Of a stretch of 62,760 bases of DNA, positions 50,242-61,806 are shown one piece after another. How positions within the stretch are numbered: position 1 is the first letter of the stretch; each line of letters opens with the position of its first letter. Below the pieces are notes generated by a model. The model saw nothing but the letters and a program-made list of their open reading frames with translations, made no database searches and had not been told where the DNA came from. The stretch comes from Parachlorella kessleri (Eukaryota; Chlorophyta; Trebouxiophyceae; Chlorellales; Chlorellaceae). Location of the stretch: assembly GCA_001598975.1 (NCBI GenBank), contig BBXU01000416.1, positions 1-62,760 on the forward strand, in the 5' to 3' direction. The position numbers and the translations under genes were made by a program.

Positions 50242-51853
50242 CTGCAGCAGTCGAGCCAAAGCTAACAAGCCAGGCAAAAGGTGTCCTTTCTAAGCGTACA
50301 CGGTTGTGTTACTGCTAGTGTGTTTGCAGCTTGTCTCCCCTCCCTAATTCTGCCTGCTTTTTGACGCAGCTGGCACCCGCCACACTGCTGTCTGACCCCT
50401 TCCTGTCACATGCATTTCCATCTTAAAAGGTGTCCCTCTAAGCAACTGACGTGCAGTTCCTCCAAAGAAACCACCACAAGCACATGACCACACCTGTTCG
50501 TGGGTAACGCCTGCAGCAAATTAACAAAAAGTGTAGCTTACTGTAACAATACATACGGTTGTATTGCACACGAAGCTGCCTTGCTGCACCTCGCACACCT
50601 TGGCCTTGGAGGAAAGAGCAGACGCAGGATAGATGCGAACCACGAGAGGGGCTCTCCCCAACTTGGCAGCTATGCAGCGCTTGCTATATACGGAGTGCGT
50701 CAGAAGGGTGGTAGCCAAGCACCTCATGAAGGACAAATACCCAAGGCAGCGGCTAGGTGCACCCGACAAGTACAGTCAGCCTCGGATACGTCCGCAGCGT
50801 AATATAGCCGAAGGACACGACTAAGGTGCTTAACTAATTTGTTCCGTGCCCTTGCGATAAGTATCCGGCACCCCAATCCCGCGCCATGCAGGTCTGATCC
50901 ACAGTTCGATTTACTGTCTAAATGACTCTTTGGGGCTGCACTTCTGGGCTCCCTTGGGTGGATGGCAACTAGTCTGCTGACAGGCTTGCGAAGCTGGATC
51001 AGGGCCACGCAACCCGAGGTGGACAGGCGAGGAAACCACCAGCAGCAGCACTCATGGCAGCACTACGGCCGTCCTACCGTTTGTACAGGAAATCGCCACA
51101 TCACCCTCATGCCGACCACACACACAGCTGTAAGCTGAGCTTCACTGACGGAGCCCTGTGCTGAGAGGCAGTTCTTGATTTTGTATGATCACCGTGCCAA
51201 GTGCCGGGTTTCACGACAGCAGCGGCCAAGCCCACGCAGCCCTGGCAACAGGGGCAGCACGGCACCCTCTCTGGTGGCTGCTGAGCCCTCTGCGGATCCT
51301 GGACATCGCACATCACCACGGCCAGGGCTAGATGGAACCCCCCTCATTGTTCTTGCCAGACTTCTTACATCGGGCCGTCACCAGATTGCGAAGCCACGGG
51401 AGTTGAAAATATGCTGCCTTACCTTGCCAGATATGCATATGCAATTATGCGGGTGCTATCCTGCCAGGGTAAAGACGCAACTTCTAAATGTCGCCACCGA
51501 GGGTTTGGTATTTGTCAGGCAGCCGCTGAAAGTCCAAAATGAATGTTGCAGGAGGGATGCAGTGCCATGTGCACTTGAAATGTTGCTCAACGGGACATGA
51601 TTACATGTGACGCTCTATAGTATATGCCCATGGTCCATCACTTAAGCTGGTCTCATCACAAGCCTGGCCTCATTTCCTCAAGTAGTAATGGAATGGAATG
51701 TTTAGCACCAATATCGCAAGCGGTATTACATGCCAACCTTAAACACTGACCCTCAGCAGCCTTCTCGATTGCTAATGTGCATACTTGGTAGGCTTGCAGG
51801 GAACTCGCTGCTCATAACAAATGGGGCAGAATGATGAGAACCCGAAATTGCAC
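50242..51853. other. Long spacer with possible GluRS first exon
   Basis: About 1.6 kb between two minus-strand genes. It must hold the start of GluRS and the PLAC8 3' UTR. The best start candidate is the ATG at 51056 (minus), encoding an Ala/Gly/Pro-rich leader that could splice near 51009 to the exon at 50241. Other Met-starting frames here are equally short. No independent gene is supported. Confidence 0.4.
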
Positions 51854-52967
51854 TCAAGGAGGGTCTAGGTGAACAAGCGGGGGGTGTTGAGACCAAGGGA
51901 CAGACGATGGAAGGCGGCAACATGAAGTGACTGCACACCCCTGCCTTAAGGCGTACATGACCTGCACGCCGGGGGCCTGGGTGATGACCTGCTTCACTGT
52001 CATGGACTTGCGAGCCTCGATCTCGCGTGCCTCCTGGCAGACTGCACGCAACCACCATTAGCAGCGATGTCAATAATTCTATGTTGAGTAAAACCTTGCT
52101 GCGCTTGCGTTCTGCAACTGACTGGGTTTTGCACACCAATGAAGGCAGTCAATTTTCAAGAGCTCAGAAGCTGCACTTACTTCCGCATGGCCCGCACCAG
52201 CAGTGCACACTGCACAAAAAAGCAGCAGGTTGTGTCAGTTCCGAGCACCATGTTGATGGGCCGGCTGGCGGCTGGGCTCAAGTTACTGCAACTCACCAGC
52301 AGTCGCCGCAGGGCTCAGCGGCCAAATTGTTGCGGTGCCTGAGCCTTGAACGCAGGGGCGCACCCACACCTGCAACAAGCAAGAATTCTGGACTCAATGG
52401 GTGCTCTGCATGCCCACCAAAGGGCAGCCAGGGCACGTCGCTTTTTGTTGGTTTCCCCGTCCGGACGGGGTGGTGCATGCCATTAAGAATTAGTACTTGG
52501 ATCTTGTGGTTTGTGGGCATAGTACATCCTGGCTTTTGTTGGCCCCACTTGTGGGACTCAGCATGGTCAGGTGGCGGTACGCTGTTAGACTAGACTAGAC
52601 TAGGGCACATCAACTTACAGCAGGGGCAGCAGCCGCCCAGCAAGGCGTATAGCACGCAATTCAGCACACAGCTGCCTCCCAGCTCAGCGGCATTGGAGCC
52701 GAAGGTGAAACAGGGAAACAGGCAGGTGAGGCAGCTGCAGTTCAGAAGTGGTTGCGTCAGTTGATTGACTGCTGGCGATGCAGGGCACAAGTGAGGCTTG
52801 CACAGTTGTGGCTGGCAAGTGAAAGATGGGTGGGATCAGCGCAGGTTGGCTTCTGCCACTAACCAAGTGCCGCAGTCAGAGAAACAGTCACAGAGGCCGG
52901 AGCTCCATGCTCCGCCGCTGGTGAAAATCACGGTTGTTCCAGCCCCGACCATCACGTTGTTTGCCAT
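51854..52967 (-). CDS. PLAC8 family cysteine-rich protein
   Basis: PLAC8 proteins (plant FWL/PCR families) are membrane proteins linked to cell size control and to cadmium, zinc or calcium transport. Five exons: 52967-52864, 52734-52619, 52369-52297, 52209-52181, 52041-51854, giving 169 aa. The family pattern is complete: WSSGLCDCFSDCGTCCLTC, then FPCFTFG, a LYALLGGCCPCC hydrophobic stretch, RSRLRHRNNL, PCGDCCVHCWCGPCG and CQEAREIEAR. Exon 4 is a 29-nt microexon carrying most of the second Cys cluster; without it the frame breaks. The stop used here follows a Cys/Pro-rich tail and a further splice near 51960 cannot be excluded. A SINE-like repeat lies in intron 2. Confidence 0.88.
52527..52603 (+). 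mobile_element. SINE-like short element, copy 2
   Basis: Matches 43340-43418 over its whole length with a few substitutions and small gaps, including CATGGTCAGGTGGCGGTA and the TAGAC tandem tail, which is slightly longer here. It lies in intron 2 of the PLAC8 gene. Flanking direct repeats are not clear, so this copy may be older. Confidence 0.75.
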
Positions 52968-54454
52968 CTCTGCCTGGGATGGGCCCGCGTGCAGCTTGCA
53001 GCTGAAGGGTTGCAATAATCAGAATCCAAGACTGCTAGGGTAAAACGCACATCCACAGGATGGCCTTTCTGTCCGTGTTTCAGTTTGTCATTGGGCCAGC
53101 ATACAAAGCCCAGGGCGCAGGCGCGCCCAGCTTTTGATGTGGTTCTTGCTTAATGGAGCCGTCGCCATATGCATACTTGCATATTCAAAGTAAACTTGCC
53201 TGCAAACATAGCAAGCGGCGGGTACCCTGTCAGCTGAAGCTCGGCTCTCATACCAATCACTAGTGACTACATATCGTGTCAAAGGGATGCGGGACACGAT
53301 AGAAACCGCCTGACTCAAGGCCCTGGCAAGAAGCCCAGCATGAACTTCTAGAACGCAGCTGGACCCCACGGTGTTTGCACTTTGCACCTCAGGGGTCTGG
53401 TCACCACTGGGCGACAGAGGTGTGCCCTCACAGGACAAACACATAGCTCTCTGTGAACGTGTTTAAGGAATGGGCGCACGGCACCACCCAGCTAGGTGCA
53501 TGGAAAGCGTGCCAGCCTTGGGCGACAGAGAAGCCCCGTGAAAAAGGGGGCAAAGTCTGCCAAGGTGCGCATGGCATAGTCTGTTGGCAACCGTGTTGGG
53601 CTTCAATGCTCCGTGGAACCTAACGTTAGGGTGAGTGCTGCACCACCTTCCTGTTAAAATAACTGAAGGCATGCATCTCGCCGCGCAGACGCGGCAAGAC
53701 ATTGGCTGGAAGTTCTGGACTCAAGCAGGCATTCACACCACAAGAATCTGCCACCAGCTGCTGGAGCGAGTGCAAAAGGCTGCATAGTCGGTTCTTCCAT
53801 GGGAATACCTAGCTGCACCCCACACCCCACACTGGCTCATGACATGTCAGGCACCTTGGTCGACCATGCGGCCCTCCCGCTTTGCTTTGTTGCCCACCCC
53901 AGCTTCCAGTTGCTGCTTTAAGTGGAGGGACGGAGTAGCTAGCATGCCATCCATAATACTCTGTCTTGTCATGCCTGTTGGTTATCGCAATCATCGGCAC
54001 CTGCATGACTGGTACTAAGTGCTATGACAGCTTCTAATGTACCACACAAACTTGCCAAGGATATACCAATGGTGCCTGGGACACATTTCCACGTTGCCCC
54101 ATACGGAAGTCCACCAAGCAGCCCTAAACTGCCAAAGCCAGTATCATACAACTCAGCAGCCAGGAATGCATGCCACGACAGCATGCCAAACACCCACCGA
54201 GGGCAGCAACCAGCAAAACTTACCACAGTAAGCACGCACCAGCGGTGCGCAGCAACGATACAAACACAGATGGAAGACAACTGAGCTTAAAGGAGCTAGT
54301 GCACAACTATAACAAGGCCCACTGCACGCAGGGAAAATACGAAGCTTGCTGCCCCAGAACACAAATCTCTAGGAGACCGTGTCATGCTCCAAGCAACGCA
54401 CAGGAGCAGCTGTCCTGGCGCCTGCACTGCTGCCATCTAACTGCAGCAACAACA
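52968..54454. other. Gene-poor stretch upstream of PLAC8
   Basis: About 1.5 kb holding the PLAC8 promoter and the lipoyl synthase 3' UTR, both on the minus strand. Minus-strand frames at 53088-53444 and 53969-54280 are open but match no family, have no consistent splice partners and may be chance. Confidence 0.45.
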
Positions 54455-57080
54455 TCATGCAGTGGCTTCCTGCTCCCGCTCCTGCGGCTGCCCCTGCTCT
54501 GCCTGCTTGCGGAGCATGTTCTTCAGGAAGTACTCGCCAGCCCTGTAGGAGGATCGCACCATAGGCCCTGATGCCACATAGAGGAACCCAAGGCCTTCCG
54601 CGACCTTCTGGTAGGCGGCAAAGGCCTCGGGGGTCACATACTCGCTGACAGCCATGTGCCGCTTTGTGGGGCGCATGTACTGGCCCAGCGTCACCACGTC
54701 CACGCCTGCGTATCATGAGGGGTCCCAGGTCAAAGGCAGGCCCCACGACGACAGCATCTTAAATTAATCTTAGACTTAAGATGCTGTCTAAGGTTAACAC
54801 AAGATGGCGAACAGCTAACAAAACGAGACGCAGCAGGAGGCACCCCACACAGCTTGACAACAGCAGTCCATAACCTATTTAGAAATGGAAATGCACGTGA
54901 CAGGGAGGGGTGAGACAGCAGTGTGGCGGGTGTCAGCTGCGTCAAAAAGCAGGCAGAATTAGAAAGGGGAGGCAAGCTGCAAACACACTGACAGTAACAC
55001 AACCGTGTACACTTAGAAACTTGATGGGAGAGGTGTACCTGGGAACCTATTTTGTAGGACACCATCATGCCTCACTCCCCAAGCACACGCCTTACGCACT
55101 TTGCCTCACAGGCCAGCAGCCACTCACCAGCCTCTCTCAGCGTGCGTAGCGCCGCAACCACCTCATCTGGTGTCTCCCCACAGCCCAGCATGATGCTGGT
55201 CTTGGTGACCCCCGCCCCCGCCTCCTTGGCTGCCCGCAGCACCCCCAAGCTCTGCTGCCAGTTGGCTCTTCGATCACGCACCACGCCCTGCAGCCGCTCC
55301 ACCTGCATCGCAAAGAGTCATGGCAGAGAGCACTAGATAAGGAGTGAAGCTTTGACATTGCCACACTGGTTTTGCAGCAAGGCAGGCCAACAACGGCGGC
55401 TGTCATCAAGTAGCGGATGCCCACACCAACAAGCTCACTACCCAGTGGTGCCCACGGTCAGTCAAGAACACCACACCATACCGCACATGTAAACATATCA
55501 CAATCCCTCACATGCAGCCAGCAACAGGTCCGAGGGGCGGATTTGCACAAATATGCAGCTGCTGTCTCTACCATGACCGCAGCCACCGCCTCACCGTCTC
55601 CACGTTGTGCGCAAACACGTCCAGCCCGCTGCGTGCCACCAGCTCCACACACTCCCGGCTGCCCTGGAAGTCGGGCACCAGAGCTTCCACCAGCAGCCGG
55701 CCCCCCGTCCGCTGCTTGAGCTCTGCTATTGTCTTGGCAATGTGGGCGGCCCCAAAGTCTGCAGGGTGAAGAGGCGGGACGACGCTGTGTTTGGCTGTGG
55801 CCGGTCGGGTGGTATGAACCGGCTTGCGAGCAATACAGTCAGCTGCAAAGGCCAAGCCTAGACAGCCTCTCAAGCAGCGTACCTGGTGCTCCTAACAAGA
55901 TCCTATCAGACTGGCTGTCTGTGTAAAATACCCCCCCCCCCCCCCCCTCCCCTCACCCACACCACACCGCTCAGGCAACGATCAACGCTGACTCGATCAA
56001 CCCACTGTACACGCTCGTCAACAGTTGGACGCTTGCCTGGTAGGTCATCCCGGTCAACACTCGTCAACACCACATAATCTATGCCCCACGCCGCCACTGC
56101 AGTAGCTGTATTCTCCGGCTCGTTCGGGTCCAGCGGTGGGGGAGCCCGTGAAGTCTTGACCGCGCAAAATCTGCGACGTCAGCCAGAGGGGCGAGCCCAC
56201 GAACAAGCGTGAAGGATCTCACCTGACCAATGGGAAGCAGGGGGCCACTTGAACTGGCCAGAAAAAGATGCACGATCAGAACAAGCCAGAAGAAGATGCA
56301 CATGCAAGTTTACAGCTGTGGTGCGTTTGATAGCAGGCAAATGCTTGGCCTCCCCCAAGTTGCATGGGCTGTCAGTCAGCTTGCATTGAGAGCTTTGAAT
56401 GCGCTGTGGTGCATCGGCACCGCAGCTCTAACAGGGGCCGCACCTGCAGCCGCGAGTGCACGTGTCCCCCATGAGCATGATGGTGGCTGTGGCTGCATGG
56501 CCGTCCCCGCCGCCCCAGCACTCCCCCATGTTGGGGCACTGCGCCTCCTCACACACAGTGTGCAGCTTGAGCTCCCGCAGCTTGCCCTTTATCTGCGCAT
56601 ACTTCTCCCCGCCTGGCACCTTCAACTTCAGCCAGGCTGGCTTTCGCTGGCGCTCCTGCAAATAAGCCCGGTAAGTGCAGCCCGTCAAAGTCCTCACACA
56701 AGCGGGGGAGGCACACCACCACAGTCAAGCAGTCGGCCCGCAGCATCTATGATATTCCTGGCCAGGAGCTTGCCTTGGGCTTGGGTGCATACACAGAGTA
56801 GCTGTCGAGGTCTGACCCTCTAATAAACTCCCCAAGGTCTGGACCTGCGTGGATGCACTGCCTCAAGGTCAGTTGTGCAAGCAAGGTGCTGCAAAGTCAT
56901 GTGGGTGCCCAGGGAGTGTGGTGATCTCTAACCTTGGGCTAGCCGCTGCCTGAGAGCCTCCACAGCAGCTTGGCTTGAGCTGCTTTCGCTGCTCTGCACT
57001 GCTAGTGCAGGCTCTGCTGCTGCAGAAAACGCTCGGCAAAAGCGTGCCAAGCCCCTGCTCGCCCCTTTGGCGCCTTGCAT
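54455..57080 (-). CDS. Lipoyl synthase, plastid type
   Basis: Radical-SAM enzyme that inserts two sulfurs into octanoyl chains on E2/H proteins. Seven exons: 57080-56933, 56844-56774, 56655-56444, 56170-56037, 55758-55595, 55302-55128, 54705-54455, giving 384 aa. The first ~45 residues are Ala/Ser/Arg-rich, a likely transit peptide. The auxiliary cluster motif is C108-x4-C113-x5-C119 ([12 protein letters not shown]); the radical-SAM motif is C139-x3-C143-x2-C146 (CTRGCRFC). [24 protein letters not shown] and the C-terminal [14 protein letters not shown] are all family-typical. Residues usually reading DLPDGGA are DLPDFGA here, at a splice junction. Introns after 56774 and 56037 have GC donors. 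It is head-to-head with UTP6. Plastid rather than mitochondrial targeting is inferred. Confidence 0.95.
54882..54955. repeat. Dispersed repeat, copy 2 (lipoyl synthase intron)
   Basis: About 80 percent identical to 13897-13970, on the same strand of the window, sharing ATGGAAATGCACGTGACAGG and AGTGTGGCGGGTG. It lies in the last intron of the lipoyl synthase gene. Confidence 0.7.
55929..55952. repeat. Poly-C tract
   Basis: A run of about 20 C interrupted near its end by one T, in an intron of the lipoyl synthase gene. Its length may vary between individuals or be a sequencing uncertainty. Confidence 0.9.
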
Positions 57081-57363
57081 GATTGCAACCAGCACACAAG
57101 TGGCAGTGCAGCAGAGCCAGCAGCAAGGTGAGGAAAGCGAGTGGTGTGTTGTAGTTGTCCTCCCAACTGTGCGCGGGAGCTTGGCCAAGTCTTGAGGGGT
57201 GGTGGTCGTTTCAACATGCATTCATATACGGTTATCGGGTACACTGAGATCAAATTACGGCAGGAGGCCTTTGCAGGCAATCCAAGGCTTCAGGTGTCGC
57301 ACATCCTTGGCACTTCCTTGCTGGATATATCAGCTTAAACCCTGAAACTTCACACCAGCGACT
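57081..57363. promoter_or_regulatory. Shared promoter region, lipoyl synthase and UTP6
   Basis: A 283-bp gap between divergent start codons. No firm core element is recognisable. Confidence 0.55.
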
Positions 57364-60300
57364 ATGGCGGACACCGTCAGGTGCGTCTCGCGGCATGACA
57401 TGTCTAGGCCGTGCATGCAGGCTCTGCGCTTTGCATAGTGAGGCAGGACTGTCCATAAGTGGGTCCACTCGGTGCTGTTAAGAAGTGTTTAAATATATGC
57501 GTGCCGACTTTGCCATATGCAGGTACCTGCTGGAGGAGATGGTGCCTGAGCTGGAGGACATGGAGCAGCGGGGATATTTTAGTCGGCATGAAATCAAGCA
57601 GATAGTGCAGAAGAGGCAGGACTTTGAATACAGCCTTAAGCGCCGGGCAGGGTTGAAGGAGGACTACCTCAGGTGGGGTTATCTGGCTGGGGCGGTGACA
57701 GGAATTGAAGAGGCTCCCAAAGTTGCACTGCGGAGTGTTGTGTTTTTTGGTCAAGGTGCGTACCAAGCAGCCCTGCTGATGGTGAGGCGCCTGCTGTGGC
57801 CTCTGTTGCTACATAGTGCTGACCACAGACATGGGACCCAAGCTGTATGGATTGCTGGCTTTGCTGGATGTGCAGTTCCTGCCCCAAATCCTGGCCTGCC
57901 GCCGGGCCGGTTCAACAACCTCCCCTACAAAGGGTGGCTCACTTCCCCGCCCACCTCGCACACTGTATATGAACCTGGGCTGCTTTGTATGCTCCCGGCA
58001 GATACATTGAGTACGAGACAAGGCTGGAGCAGCTGCGGCAGCACCGCCGCAAGGAGCGCGGCATCACCGGCAAGAAAAGCCTGGCAGACTATGCCATCGT
58101 GCGCAGGGTGCACTTCATATATGAGCGGGCCACACGGAAGTTTAGGTGAGGGGGCATGCAACAAGGGGTTCAGAGGGGCAGCTGGACCCTCTTGGGATGC
58201 GATCCAGACAGCTGCCTGGTCAGTGGGCCCTTGCGAACGCTGGAAATTGGTTATCGATGGGCCACCTCCTGGAGAACAGAGGCATCCAGCTGGCAGTTCG
58301 GCAAGCTGCTCCGTGCAAGGTGGGCAGCACCGTGGTCCAGGCGTGCTCATGCTATACCATGATAGTGCCTGGCGGTGACTGTTCTCTGCCCTGTGGCCTC
58401 CCTGTGCGTGCCTGCCAGGGGTGACCTGGGGCTGTGGTCCCGCTGGCTGGCCTTCTGCCAGCGCACCGGCAGCTCCCGCCAGATGTCGCGGGCGCTGACC
58501 AAGGCCCTCCAGCTGCACCCCACCGCCCCCGCCCTCTGGACGTACGCCGCCGCCTGGGAGTTTGAGCACAACCTGAACGCGGCGGCGGCCAGGGCGCTGA
58601 TGCAGCGCGGCCTGCGCATGTGCAAGGACGCGCCGGCGCTCTGGCACGAGTACTTCCGCATGGAGCTGCTCTATGCCATGCGGCTGCGGGAGCGGCGGCG
58701 GGTGCTGGGCATTGACGATGTATCCCTCGGAAATGGTCAGCCGACGGAGCAGGAACACGAGCAGGAGCAGCAGCAGGAGGGGGAAGAGGATGTGGAGGGA
58801 GCCAAGGACGGCCCGGGGGACGAGTCTGCGGCAGCTGTCAAGGCGGTGTTGAATGGCGCGGTGGCGGCGGTGGTGTACCGTAGCGCCGTCAAGGCTGTGC
58901 CGGGGTCTGTGGACTTCCGTCGCAAGTTCTTGGACATCCTCCGCCCCTTTGACTTTCCTGGCAAAGCGGGGCTACAGGTGGGTGTGCTGCTGGTAGCACC
59001 GGCTAGGGAGCTGATATTCCAAGGCTGGCAGGGGCGTCCACAAGCCACCTGGCAATGGAGGTTTCCCTGCATTGCAATCACCCTGCAATCGAGCATACAG
59101 TATATGGTGCTGATAATGCCAGGGTGCCTTGGCAGCGCTGCTCTCACGTGTTCAGAAGTGCAGGGATCATAGACTGATAACCACCTAAAAGCAGAGCGGC
59201 TCGCCTAGGTGTGTATTGCTGCCAATGGCTGCAGGAGTTGGTTTACACAAGCGTTGCTGCAGACTTTGCTGACAGCGGCCAGGCCTGGGACCTGCGGGCC
59301 AGGCGCCACATCGACAGCTGTACTGCAACAGCTGATGGGGAAGCCTCCGAGGCAGCTCAGGCTGAGGCCGTCCAAGCTGCCATTGCCACCTATCAGGAGG
59401 CGGTGCAGACGGTGCCAACAGCCGAGATGTACAGTCTGTTTGCGGCGTTCTTGCGGGAGCGGCTGCAGGGTCTGCTGGAGAGAGTGGGGTCTCAGCAGCA
59501 GGCAAAGCGGGCACAGCAGCGCCGGCAGCAAGCTGAGGGACTCGCACTCACACGGACCTTGCTGGAAGTCTGTGGCCAGGTGGGCCCTGACTTGTTGGTT
59601 TTGGTCCAGCGGTTCTCTTTGTAAAGGCGAAAAGTACTCGCGTGCTGGTGCCCAGCTAGATGCCTCGGGGACCTAGCAGCTATTTAACAGCACCGGCTGC
59701 TTCATAGCGGCCCCTGTTTGTGCAAGTACTGTTCGGCCTTCCTGACAAAGGGAAGCACCGCTTGTCCGTGCAGGCTGCCAAGGCTCGTTGCCTGACAGAG
59801 GACATGGCATTGCAATGGCCCAAGCTGCACCTGCGCTGCGGCAATCCCGCCGCCGCGCTGGAGGCAGCGCGCAGCGCAGCGGCGACGCTGCCCCGCAGCC
59901 CTGCGACCTGCCAGCAGCTGGTGGGCCTGGAGGCATGCCAACTGGCACAGGAGGCACAACTTGCCAGCTCATCTGCAGCAGGGTCGCCGCCAGTCGCCGG
60001 TAGCACCAGCAGCAGCAGCGATAGCGGGAGCAGCAGCGACAAAGAGGAGGAGTTGCGTGGTGCGAATGTGCGGCAGCATCAGGCAAAGCAGCTGGAGCGC
60101 GTGGTGTTGGAAGCGCTGGGGTCGGTGCCGGTGGAGGCGGCGGGGGAGCTGTGGCTGCTCGGTCTGCAAGCGCTGGTGGGGGGTGGCGCGCCACTTGGCG
60201 GGCTGTGTTGGAAGCTGGAGGAGGCGGTGGCGGGGTTGCCCAGGGGCCCAGTGCAGGTGTGGCCAGCTGCTGTTGTGGCGCTGGGTGTCGTGTGATTGTG

Positions 60301-61379
60301 GTGTGTGCTGGGCGGAATGGTTGCAGGGCTGTTGGGGGCTGGTGCATGTGCAGGGTCAATCGTGCACTGCTCTTGAATGGAGCATGTGGTGGGCGTCTTG
60401 GGGAGGGCTGGGAGGCGCCAGCTAGTTGGCAGCATTGTTGGCTCGCGAAAGACCAACACGCTAGACTACTTTTCTTTTCGATGGTAGGAGCAATGAGGAG
60501 TTGGCTGGTTTGGCGGACATTCCAGGCAAACATAATACTGCATTCCGATCTTAGGAGCAGTGCTCCATAGTACTGCAGGGCTACTGTCCATGCGCGAAAT
60601 TTAGCATGAGGGCACCCAACTTGGCAGCTTTCTTGTGCGCAGGGTGGCATGGGAGCCGTTGCAGCAGCGGTTTTATCAGCCCTGGAGCGGACCCGTGGGC
60701 TGGGTGCTGCCCGCAAGCTGTACCGCAAGCTGCTGAAGCTGCCGGCACCAGGGGCCGAGTTCTTCCATGCCATCCTGGGGATGGAGCTGCTGGCGGGAGA
60801 GGCACAAGCAGATGCATGCGGCGGCACTGAAAGTGCTGATGCTCAGCGGTTGTCAGCCAAGCAGCTGCGGGACGTGTTCGAGGTGGGTCAGGCCGCCTGT
60901 GGATGGTGGCAGGCAAGGCGAGCGGAAAAGTGGTAGCAGTGACTCTACAGTCAGGCCGGGGTGCAGTGCGCTTTTGTGGGTTTGAGCATGTGAGGTGGAT
61001 CGCAGCACGTCTGCTGCGCATGCTGTACAGTAATTGACCGCTCCCTGCTGTTCATCTAAGCTAGGGTGAAGCGCTGCTTTCGATCCCACATATCTCAATG
61101 CTGAGTATTTGGATGGCAATATTAGCAGTGTTATTGCCGGCTGAAACCGCCTGGGTTTAGTACATGCCTAAGCGTACTTCATTCAGTGATCCTCCCCTGG
61201 CTTTGCAGGCAGCTGTGGACGCTTACGGCGAGCACGACTGGAGGCTGTGGCTGAGATACCTGCAATTTGAGCAGCAGCATGGCAAGGGTGCTGGGCAGGT
61301 GTACTGGCGGGCGGTCAAAGCCCTGGCTGACCCAGAGCTGTTCATCACCGAGTGCCAGCGGCAGAAGCTGCAGCAATAG
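57364..61379 (+). CDS. UTP6: U3 snoRNP-associated protein UTP6
   Basis: UTP6 is a HAT-repeat protein of the UTP-B complex in the small-subunit processome, needed for 18S rRNA maturation in the nucleolus. Eight exons: 57364-57380, 57523-57672, 58002-58145, 58419-58977, 59235-59579, 59774-60175, 60643-60882, 61209-61379, giving 675 aa. The start MADTVRYLLEEMVPELED and the next block RGYFSRHEIKQIVQKRQDFE match the family N-terminus. HAT repeats follow, for example RHIYER-type VHFIYERATRKF, LWSRWLAFCQR, LWTYAAAWEFE and LWLRYLQFEQQ. The first coding exon is only 17 nt. An acidic Gln/Glu-rich loop and a Ser-rich loop are extra. The exon 6 donor was chosen by phase and has alternatives. Confidence 0.9.
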
Positions 61380-61806
61380 CGCTTGTCTCGGCCTTAGTGG
61401 ACGGTGCAATGCAAGGTTTTGTCACTTCCCGTCGGCTGACTCCATAATCTATTGCTTGGCAGTGCCCGTCCAATTTCTTATGGACAGCCAGCGCAAGCAA
61501 GTAAACAGAGGTGCATTTGACGATGAGGCTATATCGCTATTTTGCAGAACCCTCCTGACATCGCACTTGAACAAACAACAGGCTCCGACGCAGCCTATAC
61601 GCATTCACACCACCACAGATCCAACAGCCTACTGCGCCATAAGAGACACCCTGTTTAGGCAAAGCCCGTACGGCATATATTGCAGCCTTGACTGTCAGCA
61701 TCGGCGTTCCAACTCATCACACTGTCTGCCACCATCAATCAGTAGGTAGAGGACGCTGTCCAGACAGATGGCTGACTCTTGGCTCCACCAGGGCATGCCC
61801 GTCAGC
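61380..61806. other. Convergent intergenic stretch (UTP6 and SR-protein 3' ends)
   Basis: 427 bp holding the two 3' UTRs. No gene is visible. Confidence 0.5.

Noticed and set aside
53969..54280. Minus-strand open frame of 103 aa upstream of PLAC8
   Set aside because: No domain, no splice continuation and no codon pattern like the neighbours; likely chance.
59673..60827. Long minus-strand open frame of 384 aa
   Set aside because: Antisense to UTP6 exons 6 and 7; Pro/Ala/Ser-rich with no domain.
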